Shown here piece by piece: positions 1 to 8,653 of a stretch of DNA of 40,167 nt (position 1 is its first letter; each line of letters starts with the position of its first letter). A model generated the notes under the pieces. It had not been told where the DNA came from. It was given only the letters and a program-made list of their open reading frames with translations, and ran no database searches. Where the stretch lies: positions 1 through 40,167 of the forward strand of contig JAPLOI010000051.1 of the NCBI GenBank assembly GCA_026400815.1, written 5' to 3'. The DNA comes from Alphaproteobacteria bacterium (GTDB taxonomy: Bacteria > Pseudomonadota > Alphaproteobacteria > Acetobacterales > Acetobacteraceae). The translations under genes were made by a program, and so were the position numbers.

Positions 1-282
1 CTAGCAAGATATCTCTGATGACCTGGCACGTTGCGAGGGTTCGGCCAGCGGAATGATGATCGACTTACGGGACAATAGTTAAGAAGTGGTGCAATTGGCC
101 GCGGCCCATCAACGTCTTGGGCGAACTATCATGTATTTTTGACGATTGCATGCCACGGCGCCATGCGCCGTTGCGGGGCACGCACGGCAATGGGGCTGAA
201 ATCCATCAAACCGTTTCGTTGCCGCATAAGTGCCGCGGATGCGGCCGGGGCCTAGGCTGAGACTTCCACCGAGACTGGGGGC
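1..282. other. Left-edge intergenic stretch, no gene seen
   Basis: I see no supportable gene here. Base composition is clearly less GC-rich than in the neighbouring genes over the first 150 bases. At 155-171 there is a perfect 7-bp hairpin (ACGGCGC, loop CAT, GCGCCGT). It lies about 110 bases past the stop of the leftward glycosyltransferase gene and has no T-run on either side, so it is only a weak terminator candidate. Confidence 0.5.
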
Positions 283-1512
283 TCAGGCCTTGGCCTTGCG
301 ACGCAGCCGGGCCTTGGGGGATTCCACCGGTGCGGCCGGGGGGGCCGCGGGGGCGGGGGCCGGCAGGTCGGGGTTGAAGCGCGGCGATTCCTGCAGGATC
401 TGCTGCAGCCGTGCCAGGATGCGCAGGCCCACGGCGCGGTTGCCGTGGCTGCGCAGCACTTCCACCTGGCCGCGGCGGGCCAGGGCGGCGCCGCGGCTGG
501 GATCGTCCAGCAGCGGGCGCGCGAGGCCGACGGCGTGATCCACGCTGGGCTCGGCCCAGGACTGGCCCTGCCAGTGCGGGTAGTCGCCATCCTGCAGCGC
601 GGTCATGCCGTGCTCGACCAGGAGCGAATTGTCCTTGGTCATGAAATCGACATTGCCGGACCAGCCGGTGGCGAGTGCCAGGCGGCCGAGGGCCATCGCC
701 TCGCCGGGGCCTCGCCCGAAGCCCTCAGACCGGTGCAGCGAGACCAGGCAATCGCAGCAATTGATCAGGCTACGCACGCCCAGCGTATCCAGCGGCGTGG
801 CGATGACCTTGATCTGGGAGTTGGCGGGCAGCGAAGCGGCCCATTCCTCCGCACCGCGCTCGCCGTTCTTGGCCTTCAGCACCAGCTGGATATCCTGGTA
901 CGGCCGTTCGCCGCGCAGTCGGTCGAACATCTCCAGCACGGCGAAGGGGTTCTTGCGGCTGGCGTAGCTGGAGAGATCGAAGAAGGTGAGGAAGACGAAG
1001 GCGCTTTCGCGAATGCCGAAATGGCGGCGCGGCAGCAGCGGGCCGGGCAGTGGCTCGATCGCCTGGCCGGTATAGTGGCTGGGCAGGCCAGTGGCCTTGA
1101 GGCTGGCGGCGATGAAGTGGGACAGCGCCCAGACCTCGTCGAAACGCTTCAGCTTCTCAGCCCAGGGGGCGGGGTAGGTGGGCAGTTCCCAGGCCGGAAC
1201 GATGATGTTGTAGCCATCCTCGAAGCTGCCGCCGCGCGCCTCGATGGCGGCGATCACGGCATCGACCTCGTCGCCGTTGATGTGGAAGATGCGAATGCCG
1301 CCGGGCAGGACATCCACCTCCAGCCCTTCCAGGATCTGGGCGTGGGCGGCATCGGTGCGCTGGGCGTAGCGGAACACATCGTACACGCGCTGGTTCAGCA
1401 TCAGGGCGCGGCCGGCCATGATGTGGCTGCGCATCTGCTCGCCCATGCCGATCGGCGCCCAGGGGTGGCCGACGATGGTGACGTCCACTTCGTCGATCGT
1501 GAGGAGTGCCAT
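283..1512 (-). CDS. GT4-family glycosyltransferase
   Basis: Predicted cytoplasmic glycosyltransferase of the GT4 (group 1, GT-B fold) type, moving a sugar from a nucleotide-sugar donor to a growing glycan; donor and acceptor are unknown. The N-terminal Rossmann-like domain opens with VTIVGHPWAPIGMGEQ (residues 11-26). The C-terminal domain carries the GT4 donor-binding motif HRSEGFGRGPGEAMALG, with the two glutamates of the E-x7-E signature at about 263 and 271. The tail (about 380-409) is Ala/Pro-rich, then basic. I chose the ATG at 1512, two bases after the stop of the upstream gene; an in-frame GTG at 1524 would overlap that gene by 10 bases. Either way it is translationally coupled to the GT2-WbsX fusion gene and is the last gene of a leftward polysaccharide operon. 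Family assignment is firm; specificity is not. Confidence 0.88.
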   Translation of the reverse strand: MALLTIDEVDVTIVGHPWAPIGMGEQMRSHIMAGRALMLNQRVYDVFRYAQRTDAAHAQILEGLEVDVLPGGIRIFHINGDEVDAVIAAIEARGGSFEDGYNIIVPAWELPTYPAPWAEKLKRFDEVWALSHFIAASLKATGLPSHYTGQAIEPLPGPLLPRRHFGIRESAFVFLTFFDLSSYASRKNPFAVLEMFDRLRGERPYQDIQLVLKAKNGERGAEEWAASLPANSQIKVIATPLDTLGVRSLINCCDCLVSLHRSEGFGRGPGEAMALGRLALATGWSGNVDFMTKDNSLLVEHGMTALQDGDYPHWQGQSWAEPSVDHAVGLARPLLDDPSRGAALARRGQVEVLRSHGNRAVGLRILARLQQILQESPRFNPDLPAPAPAAPPAAPVESPKARLRRKAKA

Positions 1513-1514
1513 GA

Positions 1515-4280
1515 CTATGCCCACCGCTTTGCGGTCATGGCGTCACGCAGGGCTTCGAGCCAGCGGTGGCCGTGCGCGATGTCCGGCTCCAGGTGGGTGC
1601 CCTCGGCCCATTCGTTCCAGGCGTTGACGAACAGAAGGCGCTCGCCGCCCATGTGGAACTGGCGCACTTCCTCGATCTTCTCCTCGGCATAGACGCGGAA
1701 GGCCTCGGGGCTGGTGCCGTCGAAGCTGTGGCCGCGCAGCGGCTGGCGGGCGGTGTTGTCCCAGCTGGGGAAGATGGCGGGGTAGCGGGGATAGGGCACG
1801 CTGTCCCGCCGGAGGAAGTTCAGCACGGTTTCCGGGTAGTTGTAGCGGGTGCCGGCCCAATCGGGCTTGAACACCTCCACCGGGCTTTCCTCCTGCGCCG
1901 CACGGCCCTGGGGGGGGAATTCCACGGCGGCATCGAAGCCGAGATCGGCCGGGCGCATGCCGCGATCGACCGCTTCCATGCTCTCGACATAGACGAGATG
2001 CACGCCGGGGAAGCCGGCCTTGGCGAAGGCCTCCCGGGCCATGGCGGCAAAGGCCTTGCAGTCAGGCAGCAGCAGCGGGCGGTAGAGCAGAAACAGCGGC
2101 TTGTCGTCCACGCGGATGTAGCGCGGGTCTGCGGCCTGCTCCACGGCATCGGCGATGATCGAGGCCAGCGTGTCGTCGTCGTAGCTCTGTTCCAGCAGGA
2201 TCTCGCGCGTGCCGCCATCCCAGTGCTTGGTCCAGTTCTCGTTGGCCCAGCACAGGCACCAGTTGAAGGGGATGTCGGGGTTGGCGCGGGCCACTTCGAT
2301 CGGCTTGTGCAGCACGCGGCGGGCGCCAAAGTTGTAGTAATACACAACGAACCCATCGATGCCGTAGCGCGCGGCGAGCTCGCCCTGGGCGCGCAGGGTG
2401 TCGGGGTTGCGCAGGTCGTAGAAGCCGAGGTCGCTGGGCAGATGCGGCTGGTACTGGCCGGCATAGCTGGCGCGCGCCTTGGTGACGTTGGTCCATTCCG
2501 TGAAGCCGCGGCCCCACCAGAGGTCGTTTTCCGGCGTGGGGTGGAACTGCGGCAGGTAGAAGGCCAGCGTGCGGACCTGGTTCAGGCGCTCCAGCAGCGG
2601 GGCCCAGCGGGTGGACAGCGTCTGCTGGTTGCGGGTGATGGTGCGCAGCTTGCGGGTGATGGACTGGCGGTTGGACGAGACGCTGAGGTGGTGCAGCACC
2701 ACGGCATCGGCGATGAAGCGGATGCGGTAGCCCTTGTCGATCAGGCGCAGGCAGAGATCGGCGTCTTCGCAGTAGGCGGGCTTGAAGGCGGGGTCGAACA
2801 GGGTTTCGCCGACCAGTTCGCGGCGCACCATCAGCGCGGCGCCAGAGATATAGGGCACGTCGCGGTCGTAGCAGTAGCCGCCCTCGCGGGGGTCGGCGAA
2901 CAGGCCGACCATGCCGGCCTCGCCGTTCGGCTTCAGGATGCAGCCGGCTTCCTGCACGCGGCCATCGGGGTAGATCAGCTTGGGGCCGGCGGCGCCGATG
3001 GTCTCGTCCACATCCAGGGCCGCCACCAGCATGTCGATGGCGCCGGGCATCACCTGGGTGTCGTTGTTCAGCAGCAGCACGTATTCGCCGCGGCACTTGC
3101 CGAAGGCGGCGTTGCAGTTGCCGATGAAGCCGGCGTTCTGGTCTTCGCGCAGATAGACGAGGCCGGGAACATCGGCCAGGCGCTGGACATCGGGGTCGGT
3201 GGAGCAGTCATCCGCGATGATGATCTCGATCTCGGTCTCCGGCAGGCTCTGCTGCAGGGCGAGCAGGCATTCCACGGTAACGTCGAGCTCGTTGTAGACC
3301 GGGATCAGCAGGGAGACGCGCGGCTTCTTCGGCGCCGGGAATTCGAGGATGGCGATGTCGTCGGATGGCGTGAGGGAGCGGATGCGCGGGGCGGGGGAGA
3401 CCTCCACGCCATCCTTGCGCTGCTGGCGCATCCAGGCGACGCGGCGGCGCATGTCGGCATCGCGGGCCAGGGCGTCGGCGGCCTCGGCCGGGAAGGCGAG
3501 GCCGATTTCGGGCTGCGGGGCGCTGGATTGCGGGCTGGCGGGGCCGGGAACGATGAGGGTGAAGGCGGGTGCCTCGCGGCCCTCGATGCGGCCCTGGGTG
3601 AGGAAGTGGCGCAGCGGCAGCATGCCGGCCTCGGCCACGTCCGGGTTGCGCAGGAGGTAGGTGCGGCCGTCGAATTCGGGGCTGGCGGCGCGGCCTTCGG
3701 CGTCGCCGATCTGCACGAAGTGGCGCAGCGCGCCGTAGGGGTCGCCGGGTACGTCCTCATACTGGGCGGCGTACCAGGTGGGGTCGAACCAGGGGTTGGG
3801 GCGGTGGCGCTCCCACAGGCCGGTGGTGATGTAGTGGCGCAGCAGGGCGTTGGCCGGCGCGGCATCACCAAGGGCGGCGCGATAGGCGGCCGGGTCGAAA
3901 TAGGGGCTGGGGATGGCGAGGTCGTATTCCAGCAGATCCACCAGCAGCTCGATCTGCGGCGGGTTGCCGAGCAGGCCGGAATCCTGGGTGAGGATGTACT
4001 TGATATCGACCAGCGGGTGGGGGGAGCGATCCTCCGACACGCCGGGATCGATGAAGTGCAGCAGGGGGTCGAGCCCGGCATCCACCACATCCGGGTTGAG
4101 GTCCCGGTAGTAGTTGGCGTCGAAGTAGAAGGACAGGATGGGGCGGTCGGGGATGGGGGTGGCGAGGTAGCGCGCGATCGTGCCGATATTGGCGCGGCCG
4201 GCACCGAAGGCGCGCCGGAACAGCTCCTCGCTGACGAAAGGCGTGCACAGCGCACGATGGGTGCGCATCAGGTCGCTCAT
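1515..4280 (-). CDS. Multidomain protein: repeat region, GT2 glycosyltransferase, WbsX-like domain
   Basis: A 921-residue fusion. Residues about 51-240 hold four degenerate repeats of the form FDxxYY..NPDV...G..PL.HF...G..EGR, often found in large acetobacterial glycosyltransferases. Residues about 320-550 are a GT2 (GT-A) domain: RVSLLIPVYNE at 321-331, the IIADDCS motif at 354-360, a metal-binding NND at 405-407, and EDADLCLR at 505-512. Residues about 571-921 match the WbsX family (glycosyltransferase/GH99-like, found in O-antigen clusters): FYLPQFHPTPEND, WWGRGFTEWTNV, then the ANENWTKHWDGG and FVNAWNEWAEGTHLEPD motifs. No signal peptide or membrane segment is visible, so it is probably cytoplasmic. 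The ATG at 4280 has GGGAG just upstream. Known: both catalytic families act in polysaccharide assembly. Inferred: the fusion may add and then modify or transfer successive sugars. Exact chemistry of WbsX domains is uncertain. Confidence 0.9.
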   Translation of the reverse strand: MSDLMRTHRALCTPFVSEELFRRAFGAGRANIGTIARYLATPIPDRPILSFYFDANYYRDLNPDVVDAGLDPLLHFIDPGVSEDRSPHPLVDIKYILTQDSGLLGNPPQIELLVDLLEYDLAIPSPYFDPAAYRAALGDAAPANALLRHYITTGLWERHRPNPWFDPTWYAAQYEDVPGDPYGALRHFVQIGDAEGRAASPEFDGRTYLLRNPDVAEAGMLPLRHFLTQGRIEGREAPAFTLIVPGPASPQSSAPQPEIGLAFPAEAADALARDADMRRRVAWMRQQRKDGVEVSPAPRIRSLTPSDDIAILEFPAPKKPRVSLLIPVYNELDVTVECLLALQQSLPETEIEIIIADDCSTDPDVQRLADVPGLVYLREDQNAGFIGNCNAAFGKCRGEYVLLLNNDTQVMPGAIDMLVAALDVDETIGAAGPKLIYPDGRVQEAGCILKPNGEAGMVGLFADPREGGYCYDRDVPYISGAALMVRRELVGETLFDPAFKPAYCEDADLCLRLIDKGYRIRFIADAVVLHHLSVSSNRQSITRKLRTITRNQQTLSTRWAPLLERLNQVRTLAFYLPQFHPTPENDLWWGRGFTEWTNVTKARASYAGQYQPHLPSDLGFYDLRNPDTLRAQGELAARYGIDGFVVYYYNFGARRVLHKPIEVARANPDIPFNWCLCWANENWTKHWDGGTREILLEQSYDDDTLASIIADAVEQAADPRYIRVDDKPLFLLYRPLLLPDCKAFAAMAREAFAKAGFPGVHLVYVESMEAVDRGMRPADLGFDAAVEFPPQGRAAQEESPVEVFKPDWAGTRYNYPETVLNFLRRDSVPYPRYPAIFPSWDNTARQPLRGHSFDGTSPEAFRVYAEEKIEEVRQFHMGGERLLFVNAWNEWAEGTHLEPDIAHGHRWLEALRDAMTAKRWA

Positions 4281-4359
4281 CGGCGGCTCCCGCCCAAGAA
4301 ATCCGGCGCGGCGGGTGCCCTTCCCACGGGGCGCCCTGCCGGCGGCAGTCGGTGGTCAT

Positions 4360-4390
4360 CCGCGGGCGGCGGGGTATGGGCGGCCCGCGG
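4360..4390 (-). terminator. Hairpin just past the small repeat-protein gene
   Basis: Perfect 8-bp stem CCGCGGGC/GCCCGCGG (4360-4367 with 4383-4390) with a 15-base loop. It begins nine bases beyond the stop of the leftward 150-residue gene and ahead of the 921-residue gene. There is no T-run, so it may be an intrinsic terminator of the GC-rich kind, a processing site, or chance in GC-rich DNA. Confidence 0.35.
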
Positions 4391-4398
4391 CAGGATGG

Positions 4399-4851
4399 TC
4401 ATTCGCGCAGGACGACCATCCAGGCCTCCAGCTCGGACCGAATTTCCTCATTCGGCACGCGGCCTTCAGAGGCGCCGGAGCGGAGATAGTGCTCGGTTCC
4501 AGAGGTGACATCGCCCTTCAGCACGGCCTGGCCCACATCCTTGTAGGTGCTGGTGTAGTATGCCTCGTCCACCGGCGGGGCGGAGCCGAAGCGGCCCTCG
4601 AAATAGCCGTTTTCGATGAAATGCTTGTGAAGATCGGGGATGGCGCCGGAGGCCTGCGCGGCGGCAAGGTCCGGGTAGTTCTGCTTGTAGAACGCCTCAT
4701 TGAACGGGGCGCCGGCGACCATGGCCTGGAGGACGGTCTTCAGCAGCTTCGCATCGATGGCGATCTTCGACTTGCTGTTCAGCCGGTCGCGGTTGACGCG
4801 CAGGGCCTGCAGCAGGAGGTCGATGTGCGGAATATAGGGCGTTTGCGGCAA
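4399..4851 (-). CDS. Small protein with two glycosyltransferase-type repeats
   Basis: A 150-residue protein with no catalytic domain that I recognise. It has an N-terminal helical stretch (residues 8-48) followed by two repeats of the kind seen in the neighbouring 921-residue glycosyltransferase: FNEAFYKQNYPDL...HFIENGYFEGR (about 50-87) and DEAYYTSTYKDV...HYLRSGASEGR (about 95-131). It therefore looks like a free-standing copy of the repeat module. The start is a TTG at 4851, supported by AAGGAG eight bases upstream; there is no better ATG. It lies in the leftward polysaccharide operon, 118 bases before the GT2-WbsX fusion. A role as an interaction or scaffold partner of the glycosyltransferases is inference only. 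Confidence 0.75.
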   Translation of the reverse strand: MPQTPYIPHIDLLLQALRVNRDRLNSKSKIAIDAKLLKTVLQAMVAGAPFNEAFYKQNYPDLAAAQASGAIPDLHKHFIENGYFEGRFGSAPPVDEAYYTSTYKDVGQAVLKGDVTSGTEHYLRSGASEGRVPNEEIRSELEAWMVVLRE

Positions 4852-4995
4852 CGAGGAAGCTCCTTGCTCGGCTGGGCGTCCCCGTGCGGCGGTGGGGGCC
4901 GGGCCGCGGGCCAGGAATACCCAAGCGCGCGTCTGGCCGCAACTGCCGTGGAGTGGCTGAGCGGCACTTGATTACCAGTATCCGGTGTACGGAGT

Positions 4996-5039
4996 GTTTC
5001 CGGCAGGCGCGGAAACCTGGGGGTCAGGTTTCCGGCAGG
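4996..5039 (-). terminator. Overlapping alternative hairpins at the acetyltransferase stop codon
   Basis: CGGAAACCTG (5010-5019) pairs perfectly with CAGGTTTCCG (5025-5034) around a five-base loop, giving a 10-bp stem that includes the stop codon and last codons of the leftward acetyltransferase gene. The same central CGGAAAC (5010-5016) can instead pair with GTTTCCG at 4996-5002. The 12-base direct repeat GTTTCCGGCAGG (4996-5007 and 5028-5039) creates this choice. Most simply this is a terminator for the acetyltransferase transcript. Confidence 0.45.
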
Positions 5040-5830
5040 GCGGGCAGGCCGATGGCAGTGCGTTCGGCGGTGGTCATACCGTTGTTGGAACGACCCCAGG
5101 AGACACCCTCGCGGATCACGCGCGCTGGGGTGCCGGCCACAACGACGCGGGGCGGGACGGTGCCCTTGACCAGCGCGCGGGTGCCAACGATGGCGCCGGT
5201 GCCGATGCGCTCGGTGGCGAGCAGCATGGCATCGTGGCCGAGCCAGACATGGCGTTCGAGGACGGTCTGCACGGGGGGGCGGTTGATGCGGGTGTCGGTG
5301 CGCAGGTCGTGGATGGCGTGCATGTCGTGGTTGCGGATCCAGACGCCGTTGGAGATCAGCGCGTCGTCGCCGATGACAACGCCGACACCCTCCCCTTCGA
5401 TTTCCATCGAGATGCCAACAGCCGAGGCGCCGCGGCCCCAGAAGACGAACTGGCCGTTGGAGCGCAGGTAGATGTCCTGCATGGAGACGAATTCGTCGCC
5501 GATGTCGTTGAACAGCATCACGGTGTCGCTGCCGAGCATGCGGATGGTGGCGTAGCAATTGCCGCCCCAGGCGAGGTTGTCGAAGAAAAGCGTGTTGTCG
5601 CGGCCGCCGGACTGGACGCGGATATCGCCCAGGCGGCGGGTGGGGTCGGTAACGACAAGGGTGACGCCGCCGCCGGTGCAGTGGACACCGAGGCGCTTTG
5701 CCTCGTCGTCCGACGCATCTAGAATGGTGTAGTCACGGGCTGCGAAGCTGTCTTCGGCGATGTCCGTAACGCGCGGATCGAGGACGCCTGTCAGACGCGC
5801 CTCGGCAGTGGTGCTGATGCCTGGAATCAT
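5024..5830 (-). CDS. Left-handed beta-helix O-acetyltransferase
   Basis: Predicted acyl-CoA-dependent acetyltransferase of the hexapeptide-repeat family (CatB/WecD/NodL-like), 268 residues. The N-terminal half (about 50-130) is poorly conserved and may be a degenerate beta-helix. The C-terminal half has hexapeptide-type turns: VGVVIGDDALISNGVWI (149-165), the loop RNHDMHAI with the likely catalytic histidine (168 or 171), then VWLGHDAMLLATERIGTGAIVGTRALV, and the usual end signature VVVAGTPARVIREG (230-243). The ATG at 5830 has an AGGGG-type ribosome site 12 bases upstream. It is the first gene of the leftward polysaccharide operon, divergent from the rhamnose operon, so O-acetylation of a surface sugar is a sensible inference. 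The acceptor is unknown. Confidence 0.85.
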   Translation of the reverse strand: MIPGISTTAEARLTGVLDPRVTDIAEDSFAARDYTILDASDDEAKRLGVHCTGGGVTLVVTDPTRRLGDIRVQSGGRDNTLFFDNLAWGGNCYATIRMLGSDTVMLFNDIGDEFVSMQDIYLRSNGQFVFWGRGASAVGISMEIEGEGVGVVIGDDALISNGVWIRNHDMHAIHDLRTDTRINRPPVQTVLERHVWLGHDAMLLATERIGTGAIVGTRALVKGTVPPRVVVAGTPARVIREGVSWGRSNNGMTTAERTAIGLPALPET

Positions 5831-6112
5831 CGCCTAGATCTGCCCCTTGCCGGTTGACTGTTCCTTACCGGATGGCACCGGAAGGGATTTGTTCATCAAA
5901 GCGGCCGAATTCTAGGCCAACTACAACCATGGCTGCCCGTCGCGGGCAAGTCTGGCGGCCGCAGGGCTGTCCGGCGGCAGACAATGCGATGCGTCCATTG
6001 GCGCCATAAAAAGGTTGTGATCGGCGGGGCCGGTCGCTTGGGCACTTCACGGTTGCGGACCCGGCAAGGGGCTGGCAGTTTGCGGCCATACAGAAAGGGT
6101 TCATTATAGATC
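5831..6112. promoter_or_regulatory. Divergent promoter region between acetyltransferase and rfbB
   Basis: These 282 bases separate the leftward polysaccharide genes from the rightward rhamnose operon and must hold the promoters for both. Composition is less GC-rich than the genes (for example CCATAAAAAGG near 6003-6013). I cannot fix clear -35/-10 pairs by eye. For rfbB, AAAGGG sits about 14 bases before the ATG, a rather long spacing. No gene is supported inside. Confidence 0.5.
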
Positions 6113-7192
6113 ATGCGCCTCATGGTGACAGGCGGATGCGGATTCATTGGATCCGCTGTTGTGCGCCACGTGATCCGGACGACCGATCATTCCGTGGTGA
6201 ATGTTGACAAGATGACCTACGCGGCCTCCGAGGAGGCGATGGAGGAAGGCGCGGGCCATGCGCGGCACACGCTGGTTCGGGCGGATATCGCCGACCATGC
6301 GGCGATGCGGCAGGTGTTCGCAACGCACCAGCCCGACCTGGTGATGCATCTGGCGGCCGAGACGCATGTGGACCGGTCGATCGACGGGCCCGGGCCGTTC
6401 ATCCAGTCCAACGTGGTGGGTACCTACACCCTGCTGGATACGGCCCTGGAGTATTGGCGCGGGTTGCCGGCGGACCGCCGCGCGGCGTTCCGGTTCCACC
6501 ACATCTCCACCGACGAGGTGTTCGGCGCGCTGGGCAAGAGCGATCCGCCGTTCAACGAGGAGACGCCGTACGATCCACGCAGCCCGTATTCGGCGAGCAA
6601 GGCGGCGAGCGACCACCTGGTGCGGGCCTGGAACCACACCTATGGGCTGCCGACCATCGTGAGCAACACGGTGAACAACTATGGGCCCTGGCAGTTTCCC
6701 GAGAAGCTGATCCCGGTGATGATCCTGAACGCGCTGGAGGGCAAGCCGCTGCCGGTGTACGGCGATGGCACCAACATGCGCGACTGGCTGTATGTGGACG
6801 ACCATGCCGATGCGCTGCTGCACGTGGCGCTGAAGGGGCAGCCGGGCGCGACCTATGGGATCGGTGGGCGGCAGCCGCGCACCAACCTGGAGGTTGTGCA
6901 CGCGATCTGCGCCGCGGTGGATGCGCGGGTGCCAGACCCGGCAGGGCCGCGGGCGCGGCTGATCACCTACGTGACCGACCGGCCGGGCCATGATTTCCGC
7001 TACGAGATCGACCCCAGCCGCGCCGAGGCGGCGCTGGGCTGGAAGGCGCCGCACGATTTCGAGACCGGGCTGGGCCGCACGATCGACTGGTACCTGGCCA
7101 ACCGGGCCTGGTGGGAGAAGATCCGCGCCGCCCGTTATGCCGGGCAGCGGCTCGGTGAAGGCAAGGCGGGCCAGGCGAAAAGCGCGGCCTGA
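6113..7192 (+). CDS. rfbB: dTDP-glucose 4,6-dehydratase
   Basis: Second step of dTDP-L-rhamnose synthesis: dTDP-D-glucose to dTDP-4-keto-6-deoxy-D-glucose, using bound NAD+. It is an extended SDR of 359 residues, the normal size. The NAD-binding motif GGCGFIG is at 7-13. The dehydratase triad STDEVFG is at 132-138 (Thr133, Asp134, Glu135), and the catalytic YSASK is at 159-163. The start chosen is the ATG at 6113, giving MRLMVTGG; an ATG three codons later is possible. It is first of five same-strand genes (rfbB-A-C-D-GT2) with gaps of 4-14 bases, a typical rhamnose operon. The cytoplasmic product feeds a rhamnosyltransferase, plausibly the GT2 at the operon's end. Confidence 0.97.
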   Translation: MRLMVTGGCGFIGSAVVRHVIRTTDHSVVNVDKMTYAASEEAMEEGAGHARHTLVRADIADHAAMRQVFATHQPDLVMHLAAETHVDRSIDGPGPFIQSNVVGTYTLLDTALEYWRGLPADRRAAFRFHHISTDEVFGALGKSDPPFNEETPYDPRSPYSASKAASDHLVRAWNHTYGLPTIVSNTVNNYGPWQFPEKLIPVMILNALEGKPLPVYGDGTNMRDWLYVDDHADALLHVALKGQPGATYGIGGRQPRTNLEVVHAICAAVDARVPDPAGPRARLITYVTDRPGHDFRYEIDPSRAEAALGWKAPHDFETGLGRTIDWYLANRAWWEKIRAARYAGQRLGEGKAGQAKSAA

Positions 7193-7206
7193 GGAGATTT
7201 GGGGCC

Positions 7207-8085
7207 ATGAAGGGTATTCTTCTTGCTGGCGGGTCGGGCACGCGCCTGCACCCGATGACGCTGGCGGCGAGCAAGCAGCTGCTGCCGGTGTACGACAAGC
7301 CGATGGTGTACTACCCGCTGACGGTGCTGATGCTGTCTGGCATCCGCGAGATCATGGTGATCTCCACGCCGGAGGACCTGCCGCAGTTCCGCCGCCTGCT
7401 GGGCAGCGGCGAGCGGCTGGGGGTGAAGTTCACCTATGCCGAGCAGCCGAAGCCGGAAGGGCTGGCGCAGGCCTTCCATATCGGCGCCGAGTGGCTCGGC
7501 GGCGAGCCCTGCGCGCTGGCGCTGGGCGACAACATGATCTTCGGCGAGCACCTGTCGCGCACGTTGCGCCGGGCGGCGGCGGTGCAGGATGGAGCGACGG
7601 TGTTCGCCTACCACGTGCGCGACCCCGAGCGGTACGGCGTGGTCTCGATGGACGAGGACGGCCGCGCGCTGGAAATCGTGGAGAAGCCGACGCAGCCGAA
7701 ATCCAACTGGGCGGTGATCGGGCTCTACTACTACGACAAGCGGGTGACGGAGATGGCCGCGCGGGTGAAGCCCTCCGCGCGCGGCGAGCTGGAGATCACC
7801 GATCTCAACCGCATGTACCTGGAGGAAGGCTCGCTGCAGGTCGAAAAGCTCGGCCGCGGCTGCGCGTGGCTGGATGCCGGCACGCCGGACAGCCTGCTGC
7901 AGGCAGCGACCTTCGTGCAGACCATCCAGACCCGGCAGGGCATGCTGGTGGGCTGCCCGGAGGAGGTGGCGTTCCGCATGGGCTGGATCGATGCCGCGCA
8001 GCTGCGCGAGCGGGCGCGCGCGCTGGGCAAGACCGAACTCGGCCAGGTGCTGATGGCACTGGCCGATCACGGCACGGGGGACTGA
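7207..8085 (+). CDS. rfbA: Glucose-1-phosphate thymidylyltransferase
   Basis: First step of the dTDP-L-rhamnose pathway: dTTP + glucose-1-phosphate to dTDP-glucose + pyrophosphate. The protein is 292 residues, as usual for RfbA/RmlA. The nucleotidyltransferase signature [11 protein letters not shown] lies at 8-18, followed by the conserved [17 protein letters not shown]. Later motifs [12 protein letters not shown] and ALGDNMIFG (nucleotide and metal binding), and [21 protein letters not shown] are all present. GAGGAG sits upstream of the ATG and overlaps the rfbB stop region. RfbA is commonly feedback-inhibited by dTDP-rhamnose; that is family knowledge, not visible here. Confidence 0.97.
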   Translation: MKGILLAGGSGTRLHPMTLAASKQLLPVYDKPMVYYPLTVLMLSGIREIMVISTPEDLPQFRRLLGSGERLGVKFTYAEQPKPEGLAQAFHIGAEWLGGEPCALALGDNMIFGEHLSRTLRRAAAVQDGATVFAYHVRDPERYGVVSMDEDGRALEIVEKPTQPKSNWAVIGLYYYDKRVTEMAARVKPSARGELEITDLNRMYLEEGSLQVEKLGRGCAWLDAGTPDSLLQAATFVQTIQTRQGMLVGCPEEVAFRMGWIDAAQLRERARALGKTELGQVLMALADHGTGD

Positions 8086-8091
8086 CGCGCC

Positions 8092-8649
8092 ATGCAGGTG
8101 GAACGCCTGTCCATCCCCGAGGTGATGCTGGTAACGCCGCGGCGCTTCAGCGACAGCCGTGGGTTCTTTGCCGAGACCTGGAACCGTGCGGCCTTCGCCC
8201 GCGCCGGAATCGACGTGGATTTCGTGCAGGACAACCACAGCTACTCCGCCCAGCGCGGCGTGGTGCGCGGGCTGCACTGCCAGATCGCGCCGAACGTGCA
8301 GGGCAAGCTGGTGCGCTGCCTCAAGGGCGCCATCTGGGACGTGGTGGTGGATATCCGCCGCGGTTCCCCCACCTACGGCCAGCATGCCGCGGCGGTGCTG
8401 AGTGCGGAGAATTTCACCCAGCTCTGGGTGCCCGGCGGGTTCCTGCACGGGTTCTGCACGCTGATGCCGGACACCGAGGTGGCCTACAAGGTGAACGCCC
8501 CCTACGACCGCGACGCCGAGCGCGGGGTGATCTGGAACGACCCCGACCTGGCGCTGCCCTGGCCGGTGGGGGCGGACGAGGTGAAGCTGTCCGACAAGGA
8601 TGCAGCGCTGCCGCGGCTTGCGGCGTGTGATTCCTGGTATTCGGTGTAA
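8092..8649 (+). CDS. rfbC: dTDP-4-dehydrorhamnose 3,5-epimerase
   Basis: Third step: double epimerisation of dTDP-4-keto-6-deoxy-glucose at C3 and C5 to dTDP-4-keto-L-rhamnose. It is a cupin-fold enzyme of 185 residues. Motifs include DSRGFFAETWN (21-31), FVQDNHSYSAQRGVVRGLHCQ with catalytic His62, the KLVRCLKGAIWDVVVDIRRGSPTYG strand pair, and WVPGGFLHGFCTL. Six bases separate it from rfbA, and rfbD starts four bases after it, so it is a mid-operon gene. Assignment is firm. Confidence 0.97.
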   Translation: MQVERLSIPEVMLVTPRRFSDSRGFFAETWNRAAFARAGIDVDFVQDNHSYSAQRGVVRGLHCQIAPNVQGKLVRCLKGAIWDVVVDIRRGSPTYGQHAAAVLSAENFTQLWVPGGFLHGFCTLMPDTEVAYKVNAPYDRDAERGVIWNDPDLALPWPVGADEVKLSDKDAALPRLAACDSWYSV

Positions 8650-8653
8650 TCCG

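Noticed and set aside
1566-4508. 980-codon plus-strand frame opposite the GT2-WbsX gene
   Set aside because: Low-complexity Gly/Ala/His/Gln composition with no domain; an artefact of high GC opposite a real gene with clear motifs.
6039-6058. Possible sigma-54 promoter before rfbB (GGCAC ... TTGC)
   Set aside because: The GG to GC distance is two bases too long for a -24/-12 promoter.
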